In this document: positions 28,029 through 37,868 of the stretch, in pieces | Position numbering within the stretch: the first letter of the stretch is position 1 | Layout of the letters: the number at the start of each line of letters is the position of its first letter | NCBI RefSeq assembly: GCF_000725125.1 | Contig: NZ_JFCB01000003.1 | Coordinates: forward strand, 186,001-250,000 | DNA length: 64,000 nt | Origin: Streptomyces toyocaensis | GTDB taxonomy: Bacteria > Actinomycetota > Actinomycetes > Streptomycetales > Streptomycetaceae | Reading direction: 5' to 3' | Notes under the pieces: generated by a model | What the model saw: the letters and a program-made list of their open reading frames with translations, nothing else | Databases searched by the model: none | What the model was told of the DNA's origin: nothing | Program-made: the position numbers and the translations under genes

Positions 28029-29084
28029 GTGCAGGAAATCCACGACGCCCCCCTCGCCCCGCTGACCACCTTCCGGCTGGGCGGCCCCGCGACCCGGCTG
28101 GTCACCGCGACGACCGACGACGAGGTGACCGCCGTCGTCCGCGAGGCCGACGACGGGGGCACACCGCTGCTGATCATCGGCGGCGGCTCCAACCTGGTCA
28201 TCGGCGACAAGGGCTTCGACGGCACCGCCCTCGTCGTCGCCACCCGCGGCTTCACCCTGGACGGCACCGTCCTGGAGCTGGCGGCCGGCGAGGTGTGGAC
28301 CGACGCCGTCGCCCGCACCGTGGAGGCGGGCCTGGCCGGTGTCGAGTGCCTGGCCGGCATCCCCGGCTCCGCGGGCGCCACCCCCATCCAGAACGTCGGG
28401 GCGTACGGCCAGGAGGTCTCCTCCACCATCACCGAGGTCGTCGCCTACGACCGCCGCGCCCGGGAGACCGTCACCCTGAGCAACGAGGAGTGTGCCTTCT
28501 CGTACCGCCACAGCCGTTTCAAGTCCGACCCCGAGCGCTACGTCGTCCTGCGCGTGCGCTTCGCCCTGGAGGACGCGGGCGGCCTGTCCGGTCCCGTCAG
28601 ATACGCCGAGACGGCCCGCGCCCTCGGCGTCGCCCCGGGCGACCGGGTGCCGCTGGCCACGGCCCGCGAGACGGTCCTGGCGCTGCGGGCGGGCAAGGGC
28701 ATGGTCCTGGACCCCGACGACCACGACACCTGGTCGGCCGGTTCCTTCTTCACCAACCCGATCCTCGACGACGAGACGTTCGCCGCATTCCGCACACGTG
28801 TGCGGGAGCGGCTCGGTGACGGGGTCGAGGCCCCCGCCTATCCCGCCGGCGAGGGCCGCACCAAGACCTCCGCGGCCTGGCTGATCGACAAGGCCGGCTT
28901 CACCAAGGGGTACGGCCACGGCCCGGCCCGCATCTCCACCAAGCACACCCTCGCCCTCACCAACCGCGGCGACGCGACCACCGAGGACCTCCTGGCACTC
29001 GCCCGCGAAGTGGTCGCGGGGGTCCGGGACGCCTTCGGGATCACCCTCGTCAACGAGCCGGTCACGGTGGGAGTCAGCCTCTGA
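28029..29084 (+). CDS. murB: UDP-N-acetylenolpyruvoylglucosamine reductase
   Basis: 351 residues from the GTG at 28029 (VQEIHDAPLAPLTTFRLGG). A GTG at 28005 in frame adds eight residues but has no better ribosome site, whereas 28029 fits a leaderless start. MurB reduces UDP-GlcNAc-enolpyruvate to UDP-MurNAc with NADPH and FAD in the cytoplasm, the second step of peptidoglycan precursor synthesis. FAD-site block LLIIGGGSNLVIGD is near residue 45, LAGIPGSAGATPIQNVGAYG follows, and the catalytic region WSAGSFFTNP is present. Downstream of the hydratase pair by 54 bp. Confidence 0.95.
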   Translation: MQEIHDAPLAPLTTFRLGGPATRLVTATTDDEVTAVVREADDGGTPLLIIGGGSNLVIGDKGFDGTALVVATRGFTLDGTVLELAAGEVWTDAVARTVEAGLAGVECLAGIPGSAGATPIQNVGAYGQEVSSTITEVVAYDRRARETVTLSNEECAFSYRHSRFKSDPERYVVLRVRFALEDAGGLSGPVRYAETARALGVAPGDRVPLATARETVLALRAGKGMVLDPDDHDTWSAGSFFTNPILDDETFAAFRTRVRERLGDGVEAPAYPAGEGRTKTSAAWLIDKAGFTKGYGHGPARISTKHTLALTNRGDATTEDLLALAREVVAGVRDAFGITLVNEPVTVGVSL

Positions 29085-29175
29085 CGCTGCCTGCCTGCCC
29101 GGGCGGGCGGGGGCGGTATTTCGGTTGCCGGTGCCCCGGCGCGGCGAGTACCCCTAGGTCCATGAGGAAGCTCCT

Positions 29176-29895
29176 GTGCGGCTGAGGGTCAGCGAGTTCC
29201 GGCCGCGTGCCGGGCCATACGCCTTCCGGGTGGTCCAGCCGCGCCCCGCGCTGCGGCACACGACACTCAGCGACCCGGTGCGCGGCTGGGGTTACCTGGT
29301 CGGGGACCACGACGGACTGGCCCGTCTCGCCGGGCTCCTCTCGTTCGCGGCCCACTCCCCGCACACGGTCGTCCACATCCCGCTGCGGCACGGCACCCCC
29401 AGGGCGTACGCGCCGGGCGTGCCCGTCGACCTGGTGCTCGCCCACCAGTCACTCGGACTGCGGCCCTCCGTGTGGCCCGCCCTGCGGCGCGGGCTCACCC
29501 GGGGCGCCCCGGGCACCGTCCGCACCGACGAGCGGCGCACCGCGCGCCACGCCGCCGCCTGGGAGGCGCGCTGGGACCAGCGCTGGGAGCGGCTCGCGAG
29601 GGCCGACCGGATCCGCCCCGCCGTCCACGCCCGGACGCTCTTCCTGTTCGGCGCGCGGGACACCTTCGCCTCCGCGTCCGTGCGCCTGGAGCTTGCGGCC
29701 GGTTTCGGACCGCTCGACAAGAGGGCCGCCAAAGGGTGGGACGTGCTGGTCACCTCGCTCACCCCGCTCCTGCCCCTGACCCGGGGGCAGGGGCCCGAGC
29801 TGGACATCGGCTTCCAGGCGTACCCGCCGCACCGGCACTTCAGGCCGCCGGGCCGGCCAGCCAGTTGTCGATCCCCGCGAGCAGCTTCTCCGTGA
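29176..29895 (+). CDS. Uncharacterised protein, 3' end overlapping adenosine deaminase
   Basis: 239 residues, GTG start (VRLRVSEFRPRAGPYAFRVV). No family recognised. The sequence is well-formed over about 215 residues, with repeated Trp/Arg-rich segments (AAWEARWDQRWERLARADRI) and no signal peptide or membrane helix. The last 18 codons lie inside the 3' end of the convergent deaminase gene (56-bp overlap) and read as low-complexity, so the present stop may follow loss of an earlier one. Function unknown. Confidence 0.6.
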   Translation: MRLRVSEFRPRAGPYAFRVVQPRPALRHTTLSDPVRGWGYLVGDHDGLARLAGLLSFAAHSPHTVVHIPLRHGTPRAYAPGVPVDLVLAHQSLGLRPSVWPALRRGLTRGAPGTVRTDERRTARHAAAWEARWDQRWERLARADRIRPAVHARTLFLFGARDTFASASVRLELAAGFGPLDKRAAKGWDVLVTSLTPLLPLTRGQGPELDIGFQAYPPHRHFRPPGRPASCRSPRAASP

Positions 29896-30913
29896 CGTCC
29901 TCCGGGGCCGCCGAACCGCGCACCGACTGACGGGCCACCTCCGCGAGCTCCGCGTCCGTGAACCCGTGGTGGACCCGCGCGATCTCGTACTGCGCGGCCA
30001 GCCGGGAGCCGAACAGCAGCGGGTCGTCCGCGCCCAGCGCGAGCGGCACGCCCGCCTCGAACAGGGTGCGCAGAGGCACGTCCTCGGGCTTGTCGTAGAC
30101 CCCCAGCGCCACGTTCGACGCCGGGCACACCTCGCACGTCACCTGGCGGTCGGCGAGCCGCTGCATCAGCCGCGGGTCGTCGGCCGCCCGCACCCCGTGC
30201 CCGATCCGGTGCGCCTCCAGGTCGTCCAGGCAGTCCCGGACCGACGCGGGTCCCGCGAGCTCGCCGCCGTGCGGGGCGGACAGCAGCCCGCCGTCCCGTG
30301 CGATCGCGAACGCCCGGTCGAAGTCGCGGGCCATCCCGCGCCGCTCGTCGTTGGACAGCCCGAACCCGACCACCCCCCGGTCCGCGTACCGCACCGCCAG
30401 CCGGGCCAGGGTGCGGGCGTCCAGTGGATGCTTCATCCGGTTGGCGGCCACCAGCACCCGCATCCCGATCCCGGTGTCCCGCATCGCCGTGTCCACCGCG
30501 TCCAGGATGATCTCCAGCGCCGGGATCAGCCCGCCCAGCCGGGGCGCGTACGAGGTCGGGTCCACCTGGATCTCCAGCCAGCCCGAGCCGTCGCGCACGT
30601 CCTCCTCCGCCGCCTCCCGCACCAGCCGCTGGATGTCCTCCGGCTCCCGCAGGCACGAGCGCGCCGCGTCGTACAGCCGCTGGAAACGGAACCAGCCGCG
30701 TTCGTCCGTGGCCCGCAGTCTCGGCGGCTCCCCGCTGGTCAGCGCGTCGGTCAGCGCCTCGGGCAGGCGCACCCCGTACTTGTCGGCCAGCTCCAGCAGG
30801 GTGGCGGGCCGCATGGACCCGGTGAAATGCAGGTGCAGATGGGCTTTCGGCAGCTCAGAGACATCACGTACACGCGGGGGGTTCGGGGGGTGCCCCCCTG
30901 GAAAGCTCAGCAT
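29840..30913 (-). CDS. Adenosine deaminase family protein
   Basis: 357 residues from the ATG at 30911-30913 (MLSFPGGHPPNPPRVRDVSE); a longer frame begins at 30982 but adds Arg/Asp-rich sequence. Zinc ligands are seen in KAHLHLHFTGSM, the catalytic region in SAPHGGELAGP, and EVCPASNVALG and LGADDPLLFGS complete the metal and base-binding sites. It converts adenosine (or a related purine) to inosine, feeding purine salvage. Streptomycetes carry several such paralogues. Convergent with the unknown gene at 29176. Confidence 0.88.
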   Translation of the reverse strand: MLSFPGGHPPNPPRVRDVSELPKAHLHLHFTGSMRPATLLELADKYGVRLPEALTDALTSGEPPRLRATDERGWFRFQRLYDAARSCLREPEDIQRLVREAAEEDVRDGSGWLEIQVDPTSYAPRLGGLIPALEIILDAVDTAMRDTGIGMRVLVAANRMKHPLDARTLARLAVRYADRGVVGFGLSNDERRGMARDFDRAFAIARDGGLLSAPHGGELAGPASVRDCLDDLEAHRIGHGVRAADDPRLMQRLADRQVTCEVCPASNVALGVYDKPEDVPLRTLFEAGVPLALGADDPLLFGSRLAAQYEIARVHHGFTDAELAEVARQSVRGSAAPEDVTEKLLAGIDNWLAGPAA

Positions 30914-30987
30914 TCCAGGATCCTGCCGCACGTCCCGTCCGTCCCGGTAGGGCTTTCCCCCTTCGTGGTCTTGCTCGCACAAACGAA

Positions 30988-31020
30988 CAGGGGCGCCCGG
31001 GATGAACCCGGGCGCCCCTG
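30988..31020 (-). terminator. Terminator after the aminotransferase
   Basis: Perfect hairpin CAGGGGCGCCCGGG / CCCGGGCGCCCCTG with loop ATGAA. On the minus strand it follows the aminotransferase stop by about 20 bp and is followed by a GT-rich stretch. Confidence 0.82.
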
Positions 31021-31039
31021 GGGGAGGGAGGGAAGGAGA

Positions 31040-32266
31040 TCAGTCCCGGGCCTCCGCGAGCAGCTTCTGGATCCGGCTCATGCCCTCGACGAGGTCCTCG
31101 TCGCCCAGCGCGTACGACAGCCGCAGATAGCCCGGGGTGCCGAACGCCTCACCGGGGACCACCGCGACCTCGGCCTCCTCCAGGATGAGCGCGGCCAGCT
31201 CGACCGAGTCCTGCGGTCGCTTGCCGCGGATCTCCTTGCCGATCAGCGCCTTCACCGAGGGGTAGGCGTAGAAGGCGCCCTCCGGCTCCGGGCAGACCAC
31301 GCCGTCGATCTCGTTGAGCATCCGCACGACGGTCTTCCGTCGCCTGTCGAAGGCCTCGCGCATGGTCGCGACCGCGTCCAGGTCGCCGGAGACGGCGGCG
31401 AGGGCGGCGGCCTGGGCGACGTTGGAGACGTTGGACGTGGCGTGCGACTGGAGGTTGGTCGCGGCCTTGACCACGTCCTTCGGGCCGATGACCCAGCCGA
31501 CCCGCCAGCCCGTCATCGCGTACGTCTTCGCGACACCGTTGACCACGATGCACTTGTCGCGCAGCTCGGGCAGCAGCGCGGGCAGGGACACCGACACGGC
31601 GTCGCCGTAGACCAGGTGCTCGTAGATCTCGTCCGTCAGCACCCACAGCCCGTGCTCCACGGCCCAGCGGCCGATGGCCTCGGTCTCGGCCTCGCTGTAG
31701 ACGGCGCCGGTCGGGTTCGACGGGGAGACGAAGAGGACGACCTTCGTCTTCTCGGTGCGGGCCGCCTCCAGCTGCTCCACGCTCACGCGGTAGCCCGTGG
31801 TCTCGTCGGCGACGACCTCGACCGGGACACCGCCGGCCAGCCGGATCGACTCGGGGTACGTCGTCCAGTACGGCGCCGGGACGATGACCTCGTCGCCCGG
31901 GTCGAGGATCGCGGCGAAGGCCTCGTAGATGGCCTGCTTGCCGCCGTTGGTGACGAGGATCTGCGACGGGTCGACCTCGTAGCCGGAGTCGCGCAGCGTC
32001 TTCGCGGCGATCGCGGACTTCAGCTCGGGCAGTCCGCCGGCCGGTGTGTAGCGGTGGTACTTCGGGTTCTTGCAGGCCTCGATCGCGGCCTCGACGATGT
32101 AGTCGGGCGTCGGGAAGTCGGGCTCACCGGCGCCGAAGCCGATCACCGGTCGCCCGGCGGCCTTCAGGGCCTTGGCCTTGGCGTCCACGGCGAGGGTGGC
32201 GGACTCGGAGATCGCGCCGACTCGGGCGGAGACCCGGCGCTCGGTGGGAGGGGTTGCAGCGCTCAT
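31040..32266 (-). CDS. aspC: PLP-dependent aspartate aminotransferase (class I, Ib type)
   Basis: 408 residues. The ATG at 32264-32266 ([20 protein letters not shown]) begins at the family N-terminus; the upstream open frame overlaps the region before tRNA-Trp and is not coding. It transfers amino groups between aspartate and 2-oxoglutarate with PLP. Substrate-site [12 protein letters not shown], the Asn in [18 protein letters not shown] and the Schiff-base lysine in [16 protein letters not shown] are all present. This gene beside tRNA-Trp and secE is the normal Streptomyces order. Confidence 0.92.
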   Translation of the reverse strand: MSAATPPTERRVSARVGAISESATLAVDAKAKALKAAGRPVIGFGAGEPDFPTPDYIVEAAIEACKNPKYHRYTPAGGLPELKSAIAAKTLRDSGYEVDPSQILVTNGGKQAIYEAFAAILDPGDEVIVPAPYWTTYPESIRLAGGVPVEVVADETTGYRVSVEQLEAARTEKTKVVLFVSPSNPTGAVYSEAETEAIGRWAVEHGLWVLTDEIYEHLVYGDAVSVSLPALLPELRDKCIVVNGVAKTYAMTGWRVGWVIGPKDVVKAATNLQSHATSNVSNVAQAAALAAVSGDLDAVATMREAFDRRRKTVVRMLNEIDGVVCPEPEGAFYAYPSVKALIGKEIRGKRPQDSVELAALILEEAEVAVVPGEAFGTPGYLRLSYALGDEDLVEGMSRIQKLLAEARD

Positions 32267-32549
32267 GGACCCATCGTTCCAGACCGGAAACCCGCGGGGC
32301 ACGGGGGTTTCACGGACTGAACATGACCGGGCAAACCACTGGACACCAGTCCGGATCCACCCCGTGGTGGCCGCGTGGCCAGGACGATCTTCCGCCACTG
32401 CGCCGCCCGGGCGGTCCGTCCCGGGCACTTTCTGTTCGACGCCCGGCCCAGGAGCACGTACACTCTCACCTCGTTGGCCATCAGCGGCCCGCACTCAGCC
32501 GGTGCACACCAAGCACCCGGTCGTATGCGGTACGTTGGGGGACACACAA

Positions 32550-32622
32550 AGGGTCGTAGCTCAATTGGTAGAGCACTGGTCTCCAAAACCAGCGGTTGGG
32601 GGTTCAAGTCCCTCCGGCCCTG
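32550..32622 (+). tRNA. tRNA-Trp (anticodon CCA)
   Basis: 73 nt: acceptor AGGGTCG/CGGCCCT, D-arm GCTCAATTGGTAGAGC, anticodon arm CTGGT-CTCCAAA-ACCAG, T-arm GGGGGTTCAAGTCCCTC, discriminator G, no encoded CCA. Placed 110 bp before secE as in other actinobacteria. Confidence 0.96.
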
Positions 32623-32731
32623 CTACACACACCATCGCCAGGATGTGTGCGCATGTACGTACAGCAATGCACCGCCGTGCGGGCTCAGACCGGGCGCGGC
32701 ACGGCCACGACCCGGAATCAGGTGAGGACGA

Positions 32732-33016
32732 GTGACGGACGCCGTGGGCTCCATCGACATGCCTGATGCCCAGGACGAGGCGCCGGACTCCAAGAAGACC
32801 CGCAAGGGCGGCAAGCGGGCCAAGAAGGGTCCGCTGAGGCGCCTCGCGCTCTTCTACCGTCAGATCGTGGCGGAGCTGCGCAAGGTCGTCTGGCCGACCC
32901 GCAACCAGCTGACGTCGTACACGACCGCCGTGATCATCTTCGTGGTCGTGATGATCGGCCTGATCACCCTGATCGACTATGGCCTCAGCAACGCCGCCAA
33001 GTACGTCTTCGGCTGA
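32732..33016 (+). CDS. secE: Preprotein translocase subunit SecE
   Basis: 94 residues, GTG start. SecE clamps SecY in the plasma-membrane translocon. A basic N-terminus ([17 protein letters not shown]) is followed by the amphipathic helix [20 protein letters not shown] and a single membrane helix (about 68-90). It is followed by nusG at 80 bp, a conserved pair. Confidence 0.95.
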   Translation: MTDAVGSIDMPDAQDEAPDSKKTRKGGKRAKKGPLRRLALFYRQIVAELRKVVWPTRNQLTSYTTAVIIFVVVMIGLITLIDYGLSNAAKYVFG

Positions 33017-33096
33017 TCCCCGAGCGAAGAGCGCCGAGGTACCCGGCGCTCCTTTCGCATGTTCCACCCCTATGTATCCAGGAAGAAGCAGCCACC

Positions 33097-34005
33097 GTGT
33101 CTGACCCGAACGTGAACGACGCCGCCCAGCCGTACGGCGAAGGGGCCGAGTCCGCCGAGGACGCGCGCGCCGCCGTCGAGGGCGTGGACGTCGAGGACAC
33201 CGAGGCCTCCGCCGAGGCCGAGGCTGCCGGCAGCACCGCGGACGAGACCGCCGAGACGGACGAGACCGCCGAGACGGACGAGACCGCCGAGACGGACGAG
33301 ACGGCCGAGACGGACGAGACGGCCGAGGCCGATGAGACCACCGAGGCCGTCGAAGCGGCCGAGGAGGCCGAAGAGCCCGAGGACGACCGCGACCCGGTCG
33401 AGAAGCTCCGTGAGGAACTGCGGACCCTCCCCGGCGAGTGGTACGTCATCCACACCTACGCGGGCTACGAGAACCGGGTGAAGACCAACCTGGAGCAGCG
33501 CGCCGTCTCGCTGAACGTCGAGGACTACATCTTCCAGGCCGAGGTGCCGCAGGAAGAGGTCGTCCAGATCAAGAACGGCGACCGCAAGACGATCAAGCAG
33601 AACAAGCTCCCGGGTTACGTCCTGGTCCGCATGGACCTGACGAACGAGTCCTGGGGCGTCGTCCGCAACACCCCCGGTGTCACCGGCTTCGTGGGCAACG
33701 CCTACGACCCGTACCCGCTGACGCTGGACGAGATCGTGAAGATGCTCGCCCCGGAGGCCGAGGAGAAGGCCGCCCGCGAGGCCGCCGAGGCCGAGGGCAA
33801 GCCGGCGCCGCAGCGCAAGGTCGAGGTCCAGGTGCTGGACTTCGAGGTCGGCGACTCGGTCACCGTCACCGACGGCCCGTTCGCCACGCTCCAGGCGACC
33901 ATCAACGAGATCAACCCCGACTCCAAGAAGGTCAAGGGCCTGGTGGAGATCTTCGGCCGCGAGACGCCGGTCGAGCTCTCCTTCGACCAGATCCAGAAGA
34001 ACTAG
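33097..34005 (+). CDS. nusG: Transcription termination/antitermination protein NusG
   Basis: 302 residues, GTG start behind AGGAAG. NusG binds the RNA polymerase clamp and links to Rho or the ribosome. The first 105 or so residues are acidic and repetitive ([20 protein letters not shown]) and are not part of the core fold. The NGN domain starts at [20 protein letters not shown], with GYVLVRMDL and [10 protein letters not shown], and the C-terminal KOW domain has [16 protein letters not shown] strong terminator follows before rplK. Confidence 0.95.
   Translation: MSDPNVNDAAQPYGEGAESAEDARAAVEGVDVEDTEASAEAEAAGSTADETAETDETAETDETAETDETAETDETAEADETTEAVEAAEEAEEPEDDRDPVEKLREELRTLPGEWYVIHTYAGYENRVKTNLEQRAVSLNVEDYIFQAEVPQEEVVQIKNGDRKTIKQNKLPGYVLVRMDLTNESWGVVRNTPGVTGFVGNAYDPYPLTLDEIVKMLAPEAEEKAAREAAEAEGKPAPQRKVEVQVLDFEVGDSVTVTDGPFATLQATINEINPDSKKVKGLVEIFGRETPVELSFDQIQKN
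33241..33348 (+). repeat. 18-bp tandem repeats in nusG
   Basis: Six in-frame units of the type GACGAGACCGCCGAGACG encode ETA-ETD repeats; the first three are identical, the fourth has one change, the last two diverge. A site prone to slippage length change in the acidic NusG N-terminus. Confidence 0.85.
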
Positions 34006-34028
34006 TTCTTCTGGCGCACAGCTTCCGC

Positions 34029-34075
34029 GCAGGTCAGCCGAGCGCTCGCGCACTCGGCTGACCTGCTCGGTTTTT
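34029..34075 (+). terminator. Terminator between nusG and rplK
   Basis: GCAGGTCAGCCGAG (34029-34042) pairs with CTCGGCTGACCTGC (34053-34066), then CGG and TTTTT. This separates secE-nusG from rplK-rplA. Confidence 0.9.
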
Positions 34076-34173
34076 GGCCGCGCATCTATACCCGTTATCG
34101 TTGTGCGGTATGCCTGCGTCCGGGTTGTCCCCATGACGTGGGCAGGACCCGAATCGAAAGGACCCGGAGAGCC

Positions 34174-34608
34174 ATGCCTCCCAAGAAGAAGAAGGTCACG
34201 GGGCTCATCAAGCTCCAGATCCAGGCCGGTGCCGCCAACCCGGCCCCGCCGGTCGGCCCCGCGCTGGGCCAGCACGGCGTCAACATCATGGAGTTCTGCA
34301 AGGCCTACAACGCCGCGACCGAGTCGCAGCGCGGTTGGGTCATCCCGGTGGAGATCACGGTCTACGAGGACCGTTCCTTCACCTTCGTCACCAAGACCCC
34401 GCCGGCCGCCAAGATGATCCTCAAGGCCGCGGGCGTGGAGAAGGGCTCCGGCGAGCCGCACAAGACCAAGGTCGCGAAGATCACGCGTGACCAGGTCCGT
34501 GAGATCGCCACCACGAAGATGCCCGACCTCAACGCCAACGACCTGGACGCCGCCGAGAAGATCATCGCCGGCACCGCCCGTTCCATGGGCGTCACGGTCG
34601 AGGGCTGA
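34174..34608 (+). CDS. rplK: 50S ribosomal protein L11
   Basis: 144 residues from the ATG at 34174 ([20 protein letters not shown]). L11 and its rRNA site form the GTPase-associated centre, the target of thiostrepton, and activate RelA. The proline-rich block [15 protein letters not shown] in the N-terminal domain is intact and gives no sign of thiostrepton resistance. Followed by rplA 82 bp on. Confidence 0.97.
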   Translation: MPPKKKKVTGLIKLQIQAGAANPAPPVGPALGQHGVNIMEFCKAYNAATESQRGWVIPVEITVYEDRSFTFVTKTPPAAKMILKAAGVEKGSGEPHKTKVAKITRDQVREIATTKMPDLNANDLDAAEKIIAGTARSMGVTVEG

Positions 34609-34690
34609 CCTCCACCCCCGTAAGCCAAGCAGTAGTGGCAGGGCCTGCTCGGCCCGGACCACGACTCCTCAGATTCCACAGGAGCTTTCA

Positions 34691-35416
34691 GTGAGCAAGC
34701 GCAGCAAGTCTCTCCGCGCTGCGGACGCCAAGATCGACCGGGAGAAGCTGTACGCCCCGCTCGAGGCCGTCCGTCTCGCCAAGGAGACGTCCACGACCAA
34801 GTTCGACGGCACCGTCGAGGTCGCCTTCCGTCTGGGTGTCGACCCGCGCAAGGCCGACCAGATGGTCCGTGGCACCGTGAACCTCCCGCACGGCACCGGC
34901 AAGACCGCCCGGGTCCTGGTCTTCGCGACCGGTGACCGTGCCGAGGCCGCACGTGCCGCGGGCGCCGACATCGTCGGCGCCGACGAACTGATCGACGAGG
35001 TGTCGAAGGGCCGTCTGGACTTCGACGCCGTCGTCGCCACCCCGGACCTCATGGGCAAGGTCGGCCGTCTCGGCCGCGTGCTCGGTCCCCGTGGTCTGAT
35101 GCCGAACCCCAAGACCGGCACCGTGACCCCGGACGTCACCAAGGCCGTCAACGACATCAAGGGCGGCAAGATCGAGTTCCGTGTCGACAAGCACGCGAAC
35201 CTGCACTTCATCATCGGCAAGTCGTCCTTCGACGACACCAAGCTGGTGGAGAACTACGGCGCCGCGCTGGAGGAGATCCTCCGTCTGAAGCCGTCCGCCG
35301 CCAAGGGTCGCTACATCAAGAAGGCCGCCATCAGCACCACGATGGGCCCCGGCATCCCGCTCGACCCGAACCGCACCCGCAACCTCCTCGTCGAGGAGGA
35401 CCCGGCCGCGGTCTGA
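34691..35416 (+). CDS. rplA: 50S ribosomal protein L1
   Basis: 241 residues from the GTG at 34691 with AGGAG about 8 bases upstream. L1 forms the ribosomal L1 stalk that moves E-site tRNA. The signature block [20 protein letters not shown] is present. In many bacteria L1 represses the rplK-rplA mRNA; a precise target hairpin was not identified here. Confidence 0.97.
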   Translation: MSKRSKSLRAADAKIDREKLYAPLEAVRLAKETSTTKFDGTVEVAFRLGVDPRKADQMVRGTVNLPHGTGKTARVLVFATGDRAEAARAAGADIVGADELIDEVSKGRLDFDAVVATPDLMGKVGRLGRVLGPRGLMPNPKTGTVTPDVTKAVNDIKGGKIEFRVDKHANLHFIIGKSSFDDTKLVENYGAALEEILRLKPSAAKGRYIKKAAISTTMGPGIPLDPNRTRNLLVEEDPAAV

Positions 35417-35444
35417 GCCCACGGCTCACCCCAACCGGTCACGG

Positions 35445-35481
35445 GCCCCGCACCTGAACAGGTGCGGGGCTCGTCCCTTTT
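35445..35481 (+). terminator. Terminator after rplA
   Basis: GCCCCGCACCTG-aa-CAGGTGCGGGGC (35445-35470) followed by TCGTCCCTTTT. Confidence 0.9.
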
Positions 35482-35604
35482 CGGCCGGGTCACGTGCCCC
35501 AGAAGTATTCGAACGCCACTGTCACAGCGGTGGGATAGTCTGCGATTTCTGCTGTGCACCAGCCTTGTGTTCCTTGGGGGGAACCGATGACTTGGGGGGA
35601 TTCC

Positions 35605-36438
35605 ATGAGAACGTCCGTACCTGCCGCCGGACTTGCCGCACTTCTGCTCGCCGCGGGCGCGGTCGGCTGTTCGGGCGACTCGGACTCCGAGACGCCCGCC
35701 ATGTCGCCGGCCGCCGCCGTGGCCAAGGCGGCGAAGAAGTCCGAGGAGATCACCTCCTTCCGGTACACGATGACCGGCAAGCTGCCGGAGCAGGGCCGCG
35801 TCAAGGCCGAGGCGTCGATGCGGGTCAAGCCCGACCTGGCCATGAGCATGGAGATCACGGCGCTGGACAAGGGCTCCGAGGGTTCCGCCGAGATCCGGCT
35901 CGTCGACAAGGCCATGTACATCGGCGGCGCCGAGATGGCCAAGGAGATGGACGGCAAGAACTGGATGAAGTTCGACCTGGCCGCGCTCGGCGCCGACCAG
36001 GAGATGAACGAGCTGGGCGCCGGCGGCCAGGCCGAGCAGAACCCGGCGACCGAGTCCACGTTCCTCACCGGCGCCGACGACGTGAAGAGGGTCGGCACCG
36101 AGACGGTCGACGGCGTCGAGACCACCCGCTACTCGGGCACCGTCACCCTCGACGACCTGCGCGCCGAGCTCAAGAAGAAGGACGCCAAAGCCGCCGAGCG
36201 CGGCGAGAAGAGCATCCAGCAGTACGAGAAGATGGGCGTCGAGACGTTCACGATGGACGCCTGGATCGACGGCGAGGACCGCACCAAGCAGTTCCGGATG
36301 CGCGGCGAGGCCACCAACGGCCCGCTGGACATGACCATCAAGTTCCTCGACGTCAACAAGCCGGTGACGGTCGAGGCCCCGCCGGCCAAGGACATCGTCG
36401 ACCTGGCCGAGTTGATGCAGGGGGCCGAGGAGAGCTGA
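35605..36438 (+). CDS. LppX/LprAFG-like lipoprotein
   Basis: 277 residues from the ATG at 35605 ([20 protein letters not shown]), preceded by GGGGGG; an in-frame ATG at 35587 is also preceded by a G run and would add six residues. The lipobox AVGC gives a lipidated cysteine and export to the outer membrane face. The mature part alternates beta-rich segments ([37 protein letters not shown]) like LolA/LppX half-barrels that carry lipids. It is a usual passenger between rplA and rplJ in Streptomyces; its cargo is unknown. Confidence 0.8.
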   Translation: MRTSVPAAGLAALLLAAGAVGCSGDSDSETPAMSPAAAVAKAAKKSEEITSFRYTMTGKLPEQGRVKAEASMRVKPDLAMSMEITALDKGSEGSAEIRLVDKAMYIGGAEMAKEMDGKNWMKFDLAALGADQEMNELGAGGQAEQNPATESTFLTGADDVKRVGTETVDGVETTRYSGTVTLDDLRAELKKKDAKAAERGEKSIQQYEKMGVETFTMDAWIDGEDRTKQFRMRGEATNGPLDMTIKFLDVNKPVTVEAPPAKDIVDLAELMQGAEES

Positions 36439-36454
36439 TCACCGGGGAACGGAT

Positions 36455-36484
36455 TTGCTTCCCGGCGATCCGTTCCCGTAATCT
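36455..36484 (+). promoter_or_regulatory. Promoter of rplJ-rplL
   Basis: TTGCTT (36455-36460), 18-bp spacer, TAATCT (36479-36484). It lies just after the lipoprotein stop and would give a leader of about 240 nt before rplJ. Confidence 0.6.
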
Positions 36485-36490
36485 CCTTCT

Positions 36491-36730
36491 GAAGCCAAAG
36501 ACCGCTGGTCGTTGCCGTGCGCTCATCCGAGGGTGCGGTGGCCGAAGGATCCGCTGAACTGCGGACGACCCGCGCAGGTGTCAGTGGAAGAGTTCCCGGA
36601 GTTCGTCGCCTCGAGCAGGCGAATGCCGGTTGAGCTTCGCCCCGTGCGCCTGCGCCCGGGGCGTTTCGTTTTCCCCAGTCCTCCTTCGGGTCCGCGCGGT
36701 CCGAATCACCCGGAAGGAGGCCGAGGCTCT
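36491..36730 (+). promoter_or_regulatory. rplJ mRNA leader (L10-type) with attenuator-like hairpin
   Basis: A long untranslated leader precedes rplJ. It includes a hairpin CGCCCCG...CGGGGCG (36638-36663) followed by TTTCGTTTT, then the AAGGAGG ribosome site at 36714-36720. In bacteria the L10(L12) complex binds such leaders to repress its own synthesis. The class is inferred from position and the hairpin; the kink-turn motif was not verified. Confidence 0.55.
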
Positions 36731-37261
36731 ATGGCGAGGCCCGACAAGGCTGCCGCGGTTGCCGAGTTGACGGATCAGTTCCGCAACTCCAGCGCTGCCG
36801 TGCTGACCGAGTACCGCGGTCTCACCGTGGCCCAGCTCAAGCAGCTGCGCCGTTCGCTCGGTGAGAACGCCCAGTACGCCGTGGTGAAGAACACGCTGAC
36901 CAAGATTGCGGCCAACGAGGCCGGGATCACGACGCTGGACGACCTGTTCAACGGTCCGACGGCAGTCGCCTTCGTCACCGGTGACCCGGTGGAGTCGGCG
37001 AAGGGTCTTCGTGACTTCGCCAAGGACAACCCGAATCTCGTCATCAAGGGCGGTGTCCTTGACGGCAAGGCGATGTCCGCCGACGAGATCAAGAAGCTTG
37101 CGGACCTCGAGTCCCGCGAGGTTCTGCTCGCCAAGCTGGCGGGCGCTTTCAAGGGCAAGCAGACGCAGACTGCTCAGCTCTTCCAGGCGCTCCCCTCGAA
37201 GCTCGTCCGCACCGTGGACGCGCTCCGTGCCAAGCAGGACGAGCAGGGCGGTGCCGAGTAA
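36731..37261 (+). CDS. rplJ: 50S ribosomal protein L10
   Basis: 176 residues from the ATG at 36731 ([20 protein letters not shown]). L10 anchors the L7/L12 stalk. The N-terminal rRNA-binding domain includes [19 protein letters not shown] and [12 protein letters not shown]; the C-terminal helix (about 130-170) binds L12 dimers. Followed by rplL at 123 bp. Confidence 0.97.
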   Translation: MARPDKAAAVAELTDQFRNSSAAVLTEYRGLTVAQLKQLRRSLGENAQYAVVKNTLTKIAANEAGITTLDDLFNGPTAVAFVTGDPVESAKGLRDFAKDNPNLVIKGGVLDGKAMSADEIKKLADLESREVLLAKLAGAFKGKQTQTAQLFQALPSKLVRTVDALRAKQDEQGGAE

Positions 37262-37384
37262 TTCGGCTCGCTTTCCGATCCTCGCCGCATGAACCACATG
37301 AGGTGAGGGTCGATGCGGGCCCGACGTACGCCCGCCTCACCCCGTACATCCGGCACCTGCCGAATTAGTGGAAGGACCGCCATC

Positions 37385-37771
37385 ATGGCGAAGCTCAGCC
37401 AGGAAGACCTGCTCGCCCAGTTCGAGGAGATGACCCTCATCGAGCTCTCCGAGTTCGTGAAGGCCTTCGAGGAGAAGTTCGACGTCACCGCCGCCGCGGC
37501 CGTCGCCGCCGTCGCCGCCCCGGGCGCCCCGGGTGCCGCTGCCCCGGCCGAGGAGGAGAAGGACGAGTTCGACGTCATCCTCACCGGTGCCGGCGACAAG
37601 AAGATCCAGGTCATCAAGGTCGTGCGTGAGCTGACCTCCCTGGGTCTGAAGGAGGCCAAGGACCTCGTGGACGGCGCCCCGAAGCCGGTCCTCGAGAAGG
37701 TCGCCAAGGACGCCGCCGAGAAGGCCGCCGAGTCCCTCAAGGGCGCCGGCGCCTCCGTCGAGGTCAAGTAA
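37385..37771 (+). CDS. rplL: 50S ribosomal protein L7/L12
   Basis: 128 residues. N-terminal dimerisation helices (2-33), an Ala/Pro hinge ([19 protein letters not shown]) and the C-terminal factor-binding domain ending in [16 protein letters not shown], with [20 protein letters not shown]. It recruits and stimulates the translational GTPases. The start ATG follows GGAAGGA. Confidence 0.97.
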   Translation: MAKLSQEDLLAQFEEMTLIELSEFVKAFEEKFDVTAAAAVAAVAAPGAPGAAAPAEEEKDEFDVILTGAGDKKIQVIKVVRELTSLGLKEAKDLVDGAPKPVLEKVAKDAAEKAAESLKGAGASVEVK

Positions 37772-37830
37772 GACCTCGCGGGTCCGGCAGGATCCGCACC
37801 GCGTCCCTCGGGACGTGTAACGCTCAAGCA

Positions 37831-37868
37831 CCGAGGAGCGATCATCCATCCGGGTGGTCGCTCCTCGG
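37831..37868 (+). terminator. Hairpin after rplL (partial terminator or processing site)
   Basis: CCGAGGAGCGA (37831-37841) pairs with TCGCTCCTCGG (37858-37868) without a T-run. The 598-bp rplL-rpoB gap also holds the rpoB promoter and a DnaA box (listed separately); the remainder (37870-38160) shows nothing I can assign. In other bacteria an attenuator here lowers rpoBC relative to ribosomal protein mRNA. Confidence 0.6.
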
